DNA of 64,000 nt from PALSA-894 sp034669145 (GTDB lineage: Bacteria > Pseudomonadota > Alphaproteobacteria > Rhizobiales > Xanthobacteraceae): positions 1 through 64,000 of the forward strand of contig JAXDNY010000109.1 of NCBI GenBank assembly GCA_034669145.1, written 5' to 3'. Below the pieces are notes generated by a model that was not told the origin of the DNA, did no database searches, and saw nothing but the letters and a program-made list of their open reading frames with translations. The position numbers and the translations under genes are program-made. This document shows, one piece after another, positions 15,453-23,762 of the stretch. Position 1 is the stretch's first letter. Every line of letters starts with the position of its first letter.

Positions 15453-15872
15453 ATGCGTTTCATGGTGATCGTCAAGGCGACCAAGGATTCCGAGGCCGGC
15501 AAGATGCCGTCGGAGGAAATGCTCGGCGCGATGGCGAAGTTCAACGAGGAGATGGTCAAGGCCGGCATCATGCTCGACGGCGCCGGCCTGCAGTCGAGCG
15601 CGAAAGGCGCGCGCATCCGCTTCGAGGGCGGCAAGCGTCGCGTGATCGACGGGCCGTTCGCCGAGACCAAGGAGCTGATCGCCGGCTACTGGATCATCCA
15701 GGTGAAGAACAAGGCCGAGGCGATCGAGTGGATGAAGCGTTGTCCCAATCCGTACAACGAGGACGGCGAGATCGAGCTGCGCCAGTTCTTCGAGCTGGAG
15801 GATTTCGGCGCGAGCCCCGCGATCGACCATCACAAGGCGGTCGGCGAGCAGATGGCGGCGCAGAAAAACTAG
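15453..15872 (+). CDS. YCII-related (DGPF-domain) protein
   Basis: A 139-residue protein of the YCII/DGPF family, with a dimeric ferredoxin-like alpha-beta fold. The name-giving motif appears as VIDGPFAETKELIAGYWII, and MRFMVIVKATKDSEAG opens the protein. DGPF proteins are the standard genomic partners of ECF42 sigma factors and presumed targets; their chemistry is unknown. The start is ATG 15453 with AAGGAAC upstream. The gene belongs to the operon behind promoter B. Paralogs lie at 16355 and 16882. Confidence 0.93.
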   Translation: MRFMVIVKATKDSEAGKMPSEEMLGAMAKFNEEMVKAGIMLDGAGLQSSAKGARIRFEGGKRRVIDGPFAETKELIAGYWIIQVKNKAEAIEWMKRCPNPYNEDGEIELRQFFELEDFGASPAIDHHKAVGEQMAAQKN

Positions 15873-15914
15873 CCGGTCACGCTGAGTTCACATTTCGGGA
15901 CCAAGGAACACGCC

Positions 15915-16340
15915 ATGCAGACCCAAATCTACCTGTTTTTCGACGGCCGCACCAACGAGGCGCTCGCGTTCTACAAGACGACGCTCGGTATCGAGGTCGA
16001 GATGCTGATGCGCTTCAAGGACGCGCCCGCGGACCCGAATGTGCCCGCCGATCCCGATTGCCAGCCTCCCGCCAACATGAATGCCGTCATGCACTCGTCG
16101 TTCAAGCTCGGCGACCAGCGCGTCATGGCGTCCGACGGACACGTCGGCGGCAAACCGGAGTTCAAGGGCTTCGCGCTCTCGCTCGCGGTCAAGTCGGAAG
16201 GCGAGGCCGACAAGTTGTTCGCCGCGCTGAGCGAGGGCGGGCAGGTGACGCAGCCGTTGATCAAGACGTTCTTCTCGCCGAAGTTCGGTATGCTAGTCGA
16301 CAAGTTCGGTGTGAACTGGATGGTGCTGGTCGGGCAGTGA
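15915..16340 (+). CDS. VOC-superfamily protein (PhnB-like)
   Basis: A 141-residue glyoxalase-fold protein. It opens IYLFFDGRTNEALAFYKTTLGIEVEMLMRF, continues MHSSFKLGDQRVMASDGH and closes SPKFGMLVDKFGVNWMVLV. This subgroup is distinct from the VOC protein at 10407 but in the same broad family. It is often found with YCII and ECF42 genes. The start is ATG 15915 with CAAGGAA. It is the third gene of the operon behind promoter B. The substrate is unknown. Confidence 0.92.
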   Translation: MQTQIYLFFDGRTNEALAFYKTTLGIEVEMLMRFKDAPADPNVPADPDCQPPANMNAVMHSSFKLGDQRVMASDGHVGGKPEFKGFALSLAVKSEGEADKLFAALSEGGQVTQPLIKTFFSPKFGMLVDKFGVNWMVLVGQ

Positions 16341-16354
16341 CACGAGAGGCCACG

Positions 16355-16708
16355 ATGCCGTACATGCTGCTGGTGATGGAACCCACGGGGCAACGCGAGG
16401 CGCGATCCTTGCCCGAAGGTCATGAGGCCTACGACCGCATGGTCCGCTTTGGCGAGGGCCTGCGCGCCAAGGGCATCCTCAAGGCCTCCGACTCGCTTGG
16501 GCCGACGTCGAAAGGCATGCGCGTCCAGGTGCGGGACGGCAAGCGCAACCTGGTCGACGGGCCATTCGCGGAGGCAAAGGAGATTGTCGGCGGGTTCTTC
16601 CTGCTCGACTGCTCGAAGGACGAAGCCATCGCCGCCGCGACCGCGTGCCCGGCGGCCGAATTCGCCACCATCGAGGTGCGCGAAGTCGGGCCGTGCTGGG
16701 AGAAATAA
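16355..16708 (+). CDS. YCII-related (DGPF-domain) protein
   Basis: A 117-residue protein that opens MPYMLLVMEPTGQREAR and carries the DGPF block LVDGPFAEAKEIVGGFFLLD. It is shorter than the other two YCII paralogs and ends VGPCWEK. The start is ATG 16355, 14 bp after the VOC stop with CACGAGAGG. Its stop touches repeat copy 3, which probably marks the end of the operon. It is a likely member of the ECF42 regulon. Confidence 0.93.
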   Translation: MPYMLLVMEPTGQREARSLPEGHEAYDRMVRFGEGLRAKGILKASDSLGPTSKGMRVQVRDGKRNLVDGPFAEAKEIVGGFFLLDCSKDEAIAAATACPAAEFATIEVREVGPCWEK

Positions 16709-16709
16709 T

Positions 16710-16784
16710 GTAGGGCGGGCAAAGCGCAAAGCGCGTGCCCGCGTCTTTCGCCATGGCGGGCATGCTTCGCTTTGCCCGCCCTAC
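16710..16784. repeat. Dispersed palindromic repeat, copy 3 (GTAGGGCGGGCAAA family)
   Basis: A 75-bp element that begins one base after the YCII stop codon. The ends GTAGGGCGGGCAAAG / CTTTGCCCGCCCTAC are identical to copy 2, with an internal CGTGCCCG and GCGGGCATG. Like copy 2, it sits immediately 3' of an operon end. Confidence 0.85.
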
Positions 16785-16808
16785 AGCACAAAAAATTCTG
16801 ACAGGCGC

Positions 16809-16838
16809 TGTCGATCCCGCCCATCCCCGTTCGTCGTC
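16809..16838 (+). promoter_or_regulatory. ECF42-type promoter, copy C
   Basis: TGTCGA at 16809-16814, 17 bp, CGTCGTC at 16832-16838. The spacer differs in the middle from copies A and B (CCGCCCATCCCC), so the shared -35 and -10 elements are not just part of a copied block. It lies 43 bp before the YCII start at 16882 and upstream of the sigma factor gene, which suggests autoregulation. Confidence 0.75.
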
Positions 16839-16881
16839 ATCTCAGAGGCGGAATTGGCCGCCCAAGACACGAGGGAAAACC

Positions 16882-17283
16882 ATGCGCTTCATGGCGATCG
16901 TCAAACCCGGCAAAGACTACGAGGCAGGCCGGCCCCCAAGCCCGGGCTTGATGGCTGCCATGGGCAAGCTCAACGAAGAGAGCACGAGAGCCGGCATTTT
17001 CGTTACCGGCGGCGGTTTGCTGCCGAGTTCGCAAGGGCATCGGCTCAGCATGACCGGCGGCAAGGTTACCGTCACGGATGGCCCATTCACCGAAACCAAG
17101 GAAGTGATCGGCGGCTTCGCGATTCTGAATTATGCGAGTCACGAGCAGGCGATTGAAGGCGCGCGGCGCGTCATGCAGATCCATGCCGAGCACGGCATCA
17201 CCGAGCTCGAAATCGAGCTGCGGCCCATGATGGACCCTGCGGAGTGCGGACAGGTGCCGCAGCAGGAAGCCTCGGCGGCCTGA
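16882..17283 (+). CDS. YCII-related (DGPF-domain) protein
   Basis: A 133-residue protein that opens MRFMAIVKPGKDYEAG and carries VTDGPFTETKEVIGGFAILN. It is a paralog of the gene at 15453, similar in length and opening. The start is ATG 16882 with GAGGGAAAA. The sigma factor gene starts 53 bp after its stop. The pair YCII - sigma factor behind promoter C matches the textbook ECF42 arrangement. Confidence 0.94.
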   Translation: MRFMAIVKPGKDYEAGRPPSPGLMAAMGKLNEESTRAGIFVTGGGLLPSSQGHRLSMTGGKVTVTDGPFTETKEVIGGFAILNYASHEQAIEGARRVMQIHAEHGITELEIELRPMMDPAECGQVPQQEASAA

Positions 17284-17336
17284 GGCTTTCCGCGCCGGGC
17301 TTGCGGTGGCGGCTGGAGTTGCTCTAGTCGGGAGCC

Positions 17337-18590
17337 GTGAGCGCTCCCGACACCCACGCGACCATCGCGGCGATCTGGCGCATCGAGCAGGCGAAGATCA
17401 TCGCCGGCCTCGCGCGCATCGTGCGCGACGTCGGCATCGCCGAGGAGCTGGCGCAGGACGCGCTGGTCGTTGCGCTCAAGCGCTGGCCGGAAGCTGGCAT
17501 CCCGGACAATCCCGCCGCCTGGCTGATGACGACCGCGAAGAACCGCGCGCTCGACGAGCGGCGCCGCGCGAAACTCATCGAGCGCAAGCACGAGGAGATC
17601 GGCCGCGACATGGATGAGCAGGACGTGCCGGATCTCGACGCGGCGCTCGACGACGACATCGGCGACGACCTGCTGCGGCTCATCTTCACGGCCTGCCATC
17701 CGGTGCTCTCGACCGAGGGGCGCGTGGCGCTGACCTTGCGGCTGATCGGCGGCCTGACCACCGAGGAGATCGCGCGCGCGTTTCTCCTCCCTGAGCCGAC
17801 CGTCGCGCAGCGCATCGTGCGCGCCAAGCGCACGCTGGCCGAGGCGCGCGTGCCGTTCGAGGTGCCGCGCGGCGATGCGCTCGCGGAGCGGCTCTCGTCG
17901 GTGCTGGAGGTGCTCTACCTGATTTTCAACGAGGGCTATGCGGCGACCGCGGGCGAGGACTGGGTGCGCCCGGCGCTGTGCGAGGAAGCGCTGCGGCTCG
18001 GCCGCATTCTCGCCGAGCTTGCCCCGCAGGAGCCCGAAGTGCACGGCCTCGTGGCGCTGATGGAGATCCAGGCCTCGCGGCTCGGTGCGCGGATTGGGCC
18101 GTCGGGCGAACCGGTGCTGCTGCTCGACCAGAACCGCGCGCGCTGGGATCAGCTTTTGATCCGCCGCGGGCTTGCGGCGCTCGCGCGCGCCGAGCGGCTG
18201 AGGGCGGAGCGCGGGCCATATGTTTTGCAGGCCGCGATCGCCGCCTGTCATGCGCGCGCGCGCAGCGGGGATCAGACGGATTGGGCGCGCATCGCGGAGC
18301 TTTATGCCGAATTGGCCGAGCGCACGCACTCGCCGGTGGTGGAACTCAACCGCGCGGTCGCGGTGGCGATGGCGCAGGGACCCGCCGCAGGGCTTGAGCT
18401 GGTGGATGCGCTGACCGCGGAGCCGACGCTGAAGTCCTATCATTTGCTGCCGAGCGTGCGCGGCGATTTTCTGAAAAAGCTCGGCCGGCTCGATGAGGCG
18501 CGTGCCGAATTCGAGCGCGCCGCCTCGCTCACGCAGAATGCCCGCGAGCGCAAGCTGCTGCTCGACCGCGCCGCCGCGCTCGCCTCATGA
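17337..18590 (+). CDS. ECF42-group RNA polymerase sigma factor with TPR-like C-terminal extension
   Basis: A 417-residue ECF sigma factor. Region 2 covers residues ~15-85 (GLARIVRDVGIAEELAQDALVVALKRWP, PAAWLMTTAKNRALDERRR). Region 4 covers ~110-170 (LIFTACHPVLSTEGRVALTLRLIGGLTTEEIARAFLLPEPTVAQRIVRAKR). A ~240-residue helical extension follows with the conserved LYLIFNEGYAAT...W and a TPR-like end. This long C-terminus, the missing anti-sigma gene and the DGPF neighbours define ECF42. The extension is thought to control activity in place of an anti-sigma factor. The start is GTG 17337 with TCGGGAG. The stop overlaps the next start (ATGA). Confidence 0.93.
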   Translation: MSAPDTHATIAAIWRIEQAKIIAGLARIVRDVGIAEELAQDALVVALKRWPEAGIPDNPAAWLMTTAKNRALDERRRAKLIERKHEEIGRDMDEQDVPDLDAALDDDIGDDLLRLIFTACHPVLSTEGRVALTLRLIGGLTTEEIARAFLLPEPTVAQRIVRAKRTLAEARVPFEVPRGDALAERLSSVLEVLYLIFNEGYAATAGEDWVRPALCEEALRLGRILAELAPQEPEVHGLVALMEIQASRLGARIGPSGEPVLLLDQNRARWDQLLIRRGLAALARAERLRAERGPYVLQAAIAACHARARSGDQTDWARIAELYAELAERTHSPVVELNRAVAVAMAQGPAAGLELVDALTAEPTLKSYHLLPSVRGDFLKKLGRLDEARAEFERAASLTQNARERKLLLDRAAALAS

Positions 18591-20089
18591 GAAAACGCTG
18601 GCGCCGGCTGGAAGCGTGGTTCGCGGCGCGCCTCGAGGAACGCGACACACGCGCCGCGCTGACCGCCATCGCGTTGTTCAGCGTGGCAGGAGTCTTCTTT
18701 CTGACCGGCCTCAAGGCCGCGCAGGACGTCTTCATCGACGCGGCCGAAGCCTACGCGTGGGGCCAGAGCTTCCTTGGCGGCTACGGCCGCCATCCCCCGA
18801 TGACCGGCTGGATCGCCGGCGTCTGGTACAGCGTGTTTCCGGCGGCCGACTGGGCCTCGTATGCGCTCTCGCGCGTGATGACGTTCGTGACCTTGGCGGC
18901 ACTGTATTTCATCGCGCGGCGCGTCGTGGGGCCGCGGCGTGCGCTGTTCGTCGTGCTGGCGATGATGCTTTACCCGCTGTTTCACACCAAGGGCGAGCGC
19001 TTCAACAACTATCAGATGCTGCTCGCGCTGCTGCCGGTTCTCGTGCTGGTGTTTCTCAATGCGTATGAGAAGCGCAACGTGCTGTGGGGCGTTCTGCTCG
19101 GCACCGCGGCGGCCGCCTGCACGCTCACGATCTATTCCGGGCTCATTGGTGTGGCGGCGATCGGCCTCGCGGCGCTGATTCATCCCGGCCGCATGCGCTT
19201 CCTGCGCTCGCCGGCGCCGTGGGTCGCGGCCGCCGTCTATGGCGTGGCGCTGACGCCGCACGTGCTGTGGCTGATGAAATGGAATTATCCGACCCTGCAG
19301 TGGGCAAGCTCGCTCGCCGGTGAGCCCGGCAGCGTGCGCCACACGCTCGGATATCTCGGGCATCATGTCGCGCTGCTGGCGATTCCGGTCGTCATCGGCG
19401 CTGCGTTGCTTCTGCCCTGGCGGCGCGCGCTGCGCGATGCTGCTACGAGATATCCCGATGCATTCCTCGTGCTCGTCATCAGCACCGCGCTGGTCGTTAC
19501 GCCGCCCGTCATGGCGCTGGTGCTCGGCAGCTATCTGCGGCTCGACTGGGGCAATCCGCTGTTCTTCCTCGTGCCGCTGACCTTGCTGGTGCTGCTGCCG
19601 CTGCTGGTCACGCGCCGCGCGGTCGCGCGCGCCGGCATGGTCGCCACGGCCTTCACGCTGATCCTGCTGATCGCCGCGCCAATTTATCCGTGGGTGAACT
19701 ACCGCCTGCGTCCGGTCGGCGGCTCGCACGCGCCGTATCACGAGATCGCCGAGGAGCTGACGAAACTATGGCGCGCGCGGTTCAACTCAGCGCTGCTGCT
19801 CGTCGTCGGCGGCTACGAGGTCGCGGCCTACGTGGTGTTCTACAGTCCGGATCATCCGAAGATGTATGCGGACTTCGATCCGGCGCTCTCGCCCTGGATC
19901 GACTATCCGAACGAGTTGAAGAAGGGTTTCGTCGGCGCCTGCGCGTCCTACGCGCCGGAGTGCATCGCGAAGCTCGATGCGCTCGATCCGGCGGCGGAAA
20001 AGCTCACCGTTTCGGTGACGCGCCAGCTCGGCAACGTGAAGGGCGACACGATGATCTACGAGGTGCGGATTTCGCCGCCACGCCCGTAA
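18587..20089 (+). CDS. GT39-type membrane glycosyltransferase (ArnT/PMT-like)
   Basis: A 500-residue polytopic inner-membrane protein with about 10-12 hydrophobic helices. The catalytic first periplasmic loop has an acidic motif (QDVFIDAAEAYAWGQ) and the GHPP-like block YGRHPPMTGWIAG characteristic of GT39/ArnT enzymes, which use polyprenyl-phosphate sugars. A soluble periplasmic C-terminal part follows. The start ATG 18587 overlaps the sigma factor stop by 4 bp, so it may be co-transcribed with the ECF42 gene. Two paralogs lie at 22224 and 23759. The acceptor (lipid A, glycan or protein) is unknown. Confidence 0.85.
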   Translation: MRKRWRRLEAWFAARLEERDTRAALTAIALFSVAGVFFLTGLKAAQDVFIDAAEAYAWGQSFLGGYGRHPPMTGWIAGVWYSVFPAADWASYALSRVMTFVTLAALYFIARRVVGPRRALFVVLAMMLYPLFHTKGERFNNYQMLLALLPVLVLVFLNAYEKRNVLWGVLLGTAAAACTLTIYSGLIGVAAIGLAALIHPGRMRFLRSPAPWVAAAVYGVALTPHVLWLMKWNYPTLQWASSLAGEPGSVRHTLGYLGHHVALLAIPVVIGAALLLPWRRALRDAATRYPDAFLVLVISTALVVTPPVMALVLGSYLRLDWGNPLFFLVPLTLLVLLPLLVTRRAVARAGMVATAFTLILLIAAPIYPWVNYRLRPVGGSHAPYHEIAEELTKLWRARFNSALLLVVGGYEVAAYVVFYSPDHPKMYADFDPALSPWIDYPNELKKGFVGACASYAPECIAKLDALDPAAEKLTVSVTRQLGNVKGDTMIYEVRISPPRP

Positions 20090-20090
20090 A

Positions 20091-20885
20091 TTACTCCGCC
20101 GCCACTCTTGCCTCTTCGGCGAACGGCAAAAGTTCTACCGGCCCGTGCTTGCGCGCCACGATCAGGTGGCGCTGCGGCACCATCTTCCAGTGCGCACGAT
20201 CGGTATCGAGCGGCTCGGATACCACGAGCACATTGTTGCTCGCCTCGCGGTAATACAGCGTGTTGGGCGTGTCGTTGTTGGAATAGCGGAACGCATAGAG
20301 GTTCTCGCCGTCCGACAGTGCCGAGGTAAAGCGCAGCGGCTCGGTGGTGCCGCTCACCCGCACCATGTCGGTGAGCACGCTCAGCGTGCGCATGGTGGCG
20401 GCAACGGGATCGGTTTCGGCGCCCGCGCCGAGGATCGCCAGAAACACCGCTTCCGAGTCGGTCGTGCCGATGCGGCTCTTGTAGAGCTCGTCCGGGATCA
20501 GCGCCTCCACGCGGCGGCGGATCAGCGACCAGTCGCCGACCTGGCCGTTGTGCATGAACAGCCAGCGCGCGTAGGCGAACGGGTGACAGTTCGGCCGCGT
20601 GGTCGGCGTGCCGGTCGAGGCGCGCACATGCGCGAAGAAGAGATGCGAGCGGATGTGGCGGCAGAGATGCCGCAGGTTTTCGTCCGACCACGCCGGGCGC
20701 ACCTCGCGATAAAGCCCGGGCTCAGGATCGTTCGCGTCGTACCAGCCGAGCCCGAAGCCGTCGCCGTTGGTGGAGGCGTTGCCCTCCAGCGCCCGCATGC
20801 TCTGCACCACGAGCGAGTGCGCCGGCGCCGTGACGTAGCGTTCGAGCTTGATCGATTCTCCGCGATAGGCGATCCAGCGGCACAT
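20091..20885 (-). CDS. Class II glutamine amidotransferase (YafJ/EgtC-like)
   Basis: A 264-residue Ntn-hydrolase-fold glutaminase. Cys2 after the initiator Met is the catalytic nucleophile (MCRWIAYRG). Substrate-pocket motifs follow: GNASTNGDGFGLGWYD, FFAHVRAST, NCHPF...FMHNGQVG and GTTDSEAVF. It is related to EgtC and YafJ, which hydrolyse gamma-glutamyl amides, but no ergothioneine genes are adjacent, so the substrate is open. ATG 20885 is fixed by the need for Cys at position 2. It is convergent with the GT39 gene; the stops are 1 bp apart. Confidence 0.92.
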   Translation of the reverse strand: MCRWIAYRGESIKLERYVTAPAHSLVVQSMRALEGNASTNGDGFGLGWYDANDPEPGLYREVRPAWSDENLRHLCRHIRSHLFFAHVRASTGTPTTRPNCHPFAYARWLFMHNGQVGDWSLIRRRVEALIPDELYKSRIGTTDSEAVFLAILGAGAETDPVAATMRTLSVLTDMVRVSGTTEPLRFTSALSDGENLYAFRYSNNDTPNTLYYREASNNVLVVSEPLDTDRAHWKMVPQRHLIVARKHGPVELLPFAEEARVAAE

Positions 20886-20988
20886 CGGCGTTTCAGGCTC
20901 CTTCGGACGCTATGATAACGCCTGTAGCTGCTGATTTGTCAGTCCTTTTAGCGGGAAAATTTGACGAATTTCGGGTTCCAGGCGGGAA

Positions 20989-22125
20989 TCAGCGCTGCCG
21001 CCAGACGAACGCCGCGCTGACCACGTAATTCCACACCGCTCCCATCACGGCGCCGCCGAGCCCGGCGATCCACCAGTCCGGGTCGTAGCGATAGATCACG
21101 CTCGCGATCCCGACGTTGGAGATGGCGCCGACTGCGCAGATCACCTGAAAGCGAACGAGGCCGGTGACGAATTGCCAGCCGGCGAGCCGCTGGTCGCGGT
21201 AGGTGAACATGTTGTTGAGCACGAAATTCCAGGTGATCGCCGCGAAGGTGGCGACCGTCTGCGCCCAGCCGAACCGCATGCCGAGGCCGGCCGTGAACAG
21301 CAGCACCGACATGTGGATCGCGATGCCGGTGAGGCCGACCAGGCAGAACAGCAGGAAGCGGAACGACACCGTGTCGTGGGTGAACTTGGCGAGCACCAGC
21401 GCGGCGAAATCGAGCGCGACGCGGGTGTCGAGTTTGCTTTCGCCATGCTGGCGCTCGCCGAACACGAACGGCAGCTCGGCGATGCGCAACGAGCCGCGCG
21501 CGCTCGCCACGATGTCGAGCAGGATCTTGAAGCCCTGCGAGGAAAGCTGCGGCGCAAGCTCCTCGAAGCGGTCGCGCCGCATCATGAAGAAGCCGCTCAT
21601 CGGATCGCTCAATGTCACGCCGAGCAGGCGGCGGGCGATCGCAGTCGACAGATGGCTCGCCTTTTCGCGGCTTACACTGGAAAGCCCCGCAGCGGACCCG
21701 CCATCGACGTATCGGCTTGCGACCGCGAGATCGATTCCGCCGCGCAGCCGTTCCAGCATCGCGGTGAGCAATGTCTCATCGTGCTGCAGGTCGGCATCCA
21801 TCACGGCGACATAGCGCGCCTGCGAGCTCAGCATTCCCTCGATGCAGGCACCGGAAAGCCCGCGCCGGCCGATGCGGCGCACGCAGCGCACGCGGGCATC
21901 GGTCTCGCCGATCTTGCGTGCGACCGCCGCGGTGCCATCGGGCGAATTGTCGTCGACGAACACTACTTCCCAGTCGACGCCCTCAAGCGTGCGCGCGAGC
22001 TTGTCGACCAGCAGCGGAACATTGTCGCATTCCTTGAAGGTCGGAACTACCACGCTCAATTCCGGCGCCGGACGTGGCGCAACGGCAGGGCGCGCAGGCG
22101 CGAGCGCTGGGGCAGGGGCGTTCAT
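20989..22125 (-). CDS. GT2 polyprenyl-phosphate glycosyltransferase fused to a GtrA domain
   Basis: A 378-residue protein. Residues ~22-250 are a GT2 domain of the dolichol-phosphate-mannose synthase type (ELSVVVPTFKECDNVPLLV, VVFVDDNSPDGT, VMDADLQHDE, SGFFMMRRDRFEEL). Residues ~255-375 are a four-helix GtrA-like membrane domain (FLLFCLVGLTGIAIHMSVL, WNFVLNNMFTYR). Such fusions load a sugar onto polyprenyl phosphate and help move it across the membrane, supplying donors for GT39 enzymes, three of which are neighbours. The start is ATG 22125. It is divergent from the GT39 gene at 22224, with a ~100-bp shared promoter region. Confidence 0.9.
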   Translation of the reverse strand: MNAPAPALAPARPAVAPRPAPELSVVVPTFKECDNVPLLVDKLARTLEGVDWEVVFVDDNSPDGTAAVARKIGETDARVRCVRRIGRRGLSGACIEGMLSSQARYVAVMDADLQHDETLLTAMLERLRGGIDLAVASRYVDGGSAAGLSSVSREKASHLSTAIARRLLGVTLSDPMSGFFMMRRDRFEELAPQLSSQGFKILLDIVASARGSLRIAELPFVFGERQHGESKLDTRVALDFAALVLAKFTHDTVSFRFLLFCLVGLTGIAIHMSVLLFTAGLGMRFGWAQTVATFAAITWNFVLNNMFTYRDQRLAGWQFVTGLVRFQVICAVGAISNVGIASVIYRYDPDWWIAGLGGAVMGAVWNYVVSAAFVWRQR

Positions 22126-22223
22126 TGCGGCTGGTGATAGGCGACACAGGGGCGCATTTCAATGCGGATGGACGCTCCCGGAGGCCCATGCCATAGACCT
22201 ATGACCCTGATGAGGTTGACGAT

Positions 22224-23762
22224 TTGAAGTCCCTTTCTCTGCTCCGCGATGGGTTCAACGGCGCGCTGCTGGGCGTCATCGACGGGCTTGCCGATCCGGC
22301 GCGGCGGCGGCGCGCGGCCCTCACGTTCGTGCTGGCCTACGGCGCGCTCTGGTTCGTCTACGGCGTGATCGCGAAGTCGAGCCAGGACGTCAATGCCGAC
22401 ATGGGCGAGATGGTGGTGTGGACGCGCGAGCTTGCGCTCGGCTACCCGAAGCATCCGCCGCTGCTCGCCTACATTCTGTGGGCATGGTTCAAGGTCTTCC
22501 CGCTCGCCGACTGGGCCTACATCCTGCTCGCGGTCGTCACGGTGTCGGCCGGGATTTTTCTCGCGATCGAACTTTGCGCCGAATGGCTTGCACGCGAGAA
22601 GCTCGCGGCCGTGCCGTTCCTGCTCGCCGTCATCCCGTTCTATAATTTCCTCGGATTGAAATTCGATCAGAACTCGATCCTGATCCCGCTCTGGGCGCTC
22701 GCCATGTGGGCGATGCTGCGCGCGCTCGACACGCGTCTTGTGGGTTGGGCCGCGCTCGCGGGGCTGGCCGCCGCCGCCGCGATGCTGTCGAAATACTGGT
22801 CGGCGTTTCTCATCGGGGCGCTGGCGCTCGCCGCGCTCACGCATCCCAAGCGGCGCGGCTATTTCGGTTCCGCCGCGCCATGGGTCACGGCCGGAGTTTT
22901 TCTCGCCGCTATCGCGCCGCATGTCGTGTGGCTCATCCGGGAGAACTTCCCGCCGGTCACCTGGGTGGCGACGCGGCGCATCGCCGAGTCGTTTGGCGAT
23001 ACGCTCGCTTCGGCGGCGGAATTCCTCGGCGGCACCGCCGCATACGCCGCCGTGGCGATCGCGCTGGTGTTGCTGTTCGTGCGGCCGGGCCCGGCGGCAC
23101 TGGCCGACGGCTTGGCGCCTCGCGACGAGCGGCGCGTGGCTTCGGTTCTGTTCTGGACGCCGCTGCTGCTGCCGCTTGTCCCGGCGCTGATCAAGAACAT
23201 CAGCCTGCTGTCGCTCTGGAACACGCCGGCGCTCAACCTGCTGCCCGTGATGCTGCTCGGCTCGCCGCGCCTGGTCGTGCCGCGCGTCGCGGTGCTGCGC
23301 ATCGCGAGCGTGGTCACGGTGCTGACGCTCCTGATCGTTGCGGCGTCGCCGGTCGTGGGGTTCATGCTGCTCAAGGCCGGCGTTGAGAATAACGCCGCCT
23401 ATGCGCGGCTCCTGATGGAGGCGGCCGAGCGCGAATGGCGCGCCAGCACGGGAAAGCCGCTGAAGCTGATCGCGGGGCCGTTCACGCTCGTTTCGAGCGC
23501 CGCGTTCTACGGGCATGACCGGCCGTCGACCTTTGCGCATTTCTCGAAATATCTCTCGCCGTGGGTCGACGATGAACGCATCGCCCGCGACGGCATGGCG
23601 ATCCTGTGCGACGACATCCCGCTCTGCCTGCAGTTCATGGAGCATGTCGCCGCGCCGTTCGGCGGCGGGCGCCGCGCGGAAGTGACGCTGCAGCGCCGCT
23701 GGCTCGGCTTTGCCAGCGAATCGAAACGCTTCGTCATCATGATCGTGCCGCCAAAATCATGA
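22224..23762 (+). CDS. GT39-type membrane glycosyltransferase
   Basis: A 512-residue polytopic protein with a positively charged N-terminus. The catalytic loop reads SQDVNADMGEMVVWTRE, followed by YPKHPPLLAYILWAWF, and about eleven transmembrane segments follow. LKFDQNSILIPLWALAMWAMLRAL is also typical of the family. It is a close paralog of the next gene and a more distant one of 18587. The start is TTG 22224; no better in-frame start exists, and a loose TGATGAGG lies upstream. The stop overlaps the next ATG by 3 bp. It probably uses the polyprenyl-phosphate sugar made by the divergent GT2-GtrA protein. Confidence 0.87.
   Translation: MKSLSLLRDGFNGALLGVIDGLADPARRRRAALTFVLAYGALWFVYGVIAKSSQDVNADMGEMVVWTRELALGYPKHPPLLAYILWAWFKVFPLADWAYILLAVVTVSAGIFLAIELCAEWLAREKLAAVPFLLAVIPFYNFLGLKFDQNSILIPLWALAMWAMLRALDTRLVGWAALAGLAAAAAMLSKYWSAFLIGALALAALTHPKRRGYFGSAAPWVTAGVFLAAIAPHVVWLIRENFPPVTWVATRRIAESFGDTLASAAEFLGGTAAYAAVAIALVLLFVRPGPAALADGLAPRDERRVASVLFWTPLLLPLVPALIKNISLLSLWNTPALNLLPVMLLGSPRLVVPRVAVLRIASVVTVLTLLIVAASPVVGFMLLKAGVENNAAYARLLMEAAEREWRASTGKPLKLIAGPFTLVSSAAFYGHDRPSTFAHFSKYLSPWVDDERIARDGMAILCDDIPLCLQFMEHVAAPFGGGRRAEVTLQRRWLGFASESKRFVIMIVPPKS

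Noticed and set aside
22122..23645. 507-codon minus-strand frame opposite a GT39 gene
   Set aside because: Highly charged Arg/Glu/His text typical of the complement of a membrane protein gene.
23606..23758. Upstream extension of the third GT39 gene
   Set aside because: It lies inside the preceding GT39 gene in another frame and is Arg/Pro-rich. ATG 23759 gives the normal ATGA coupling.
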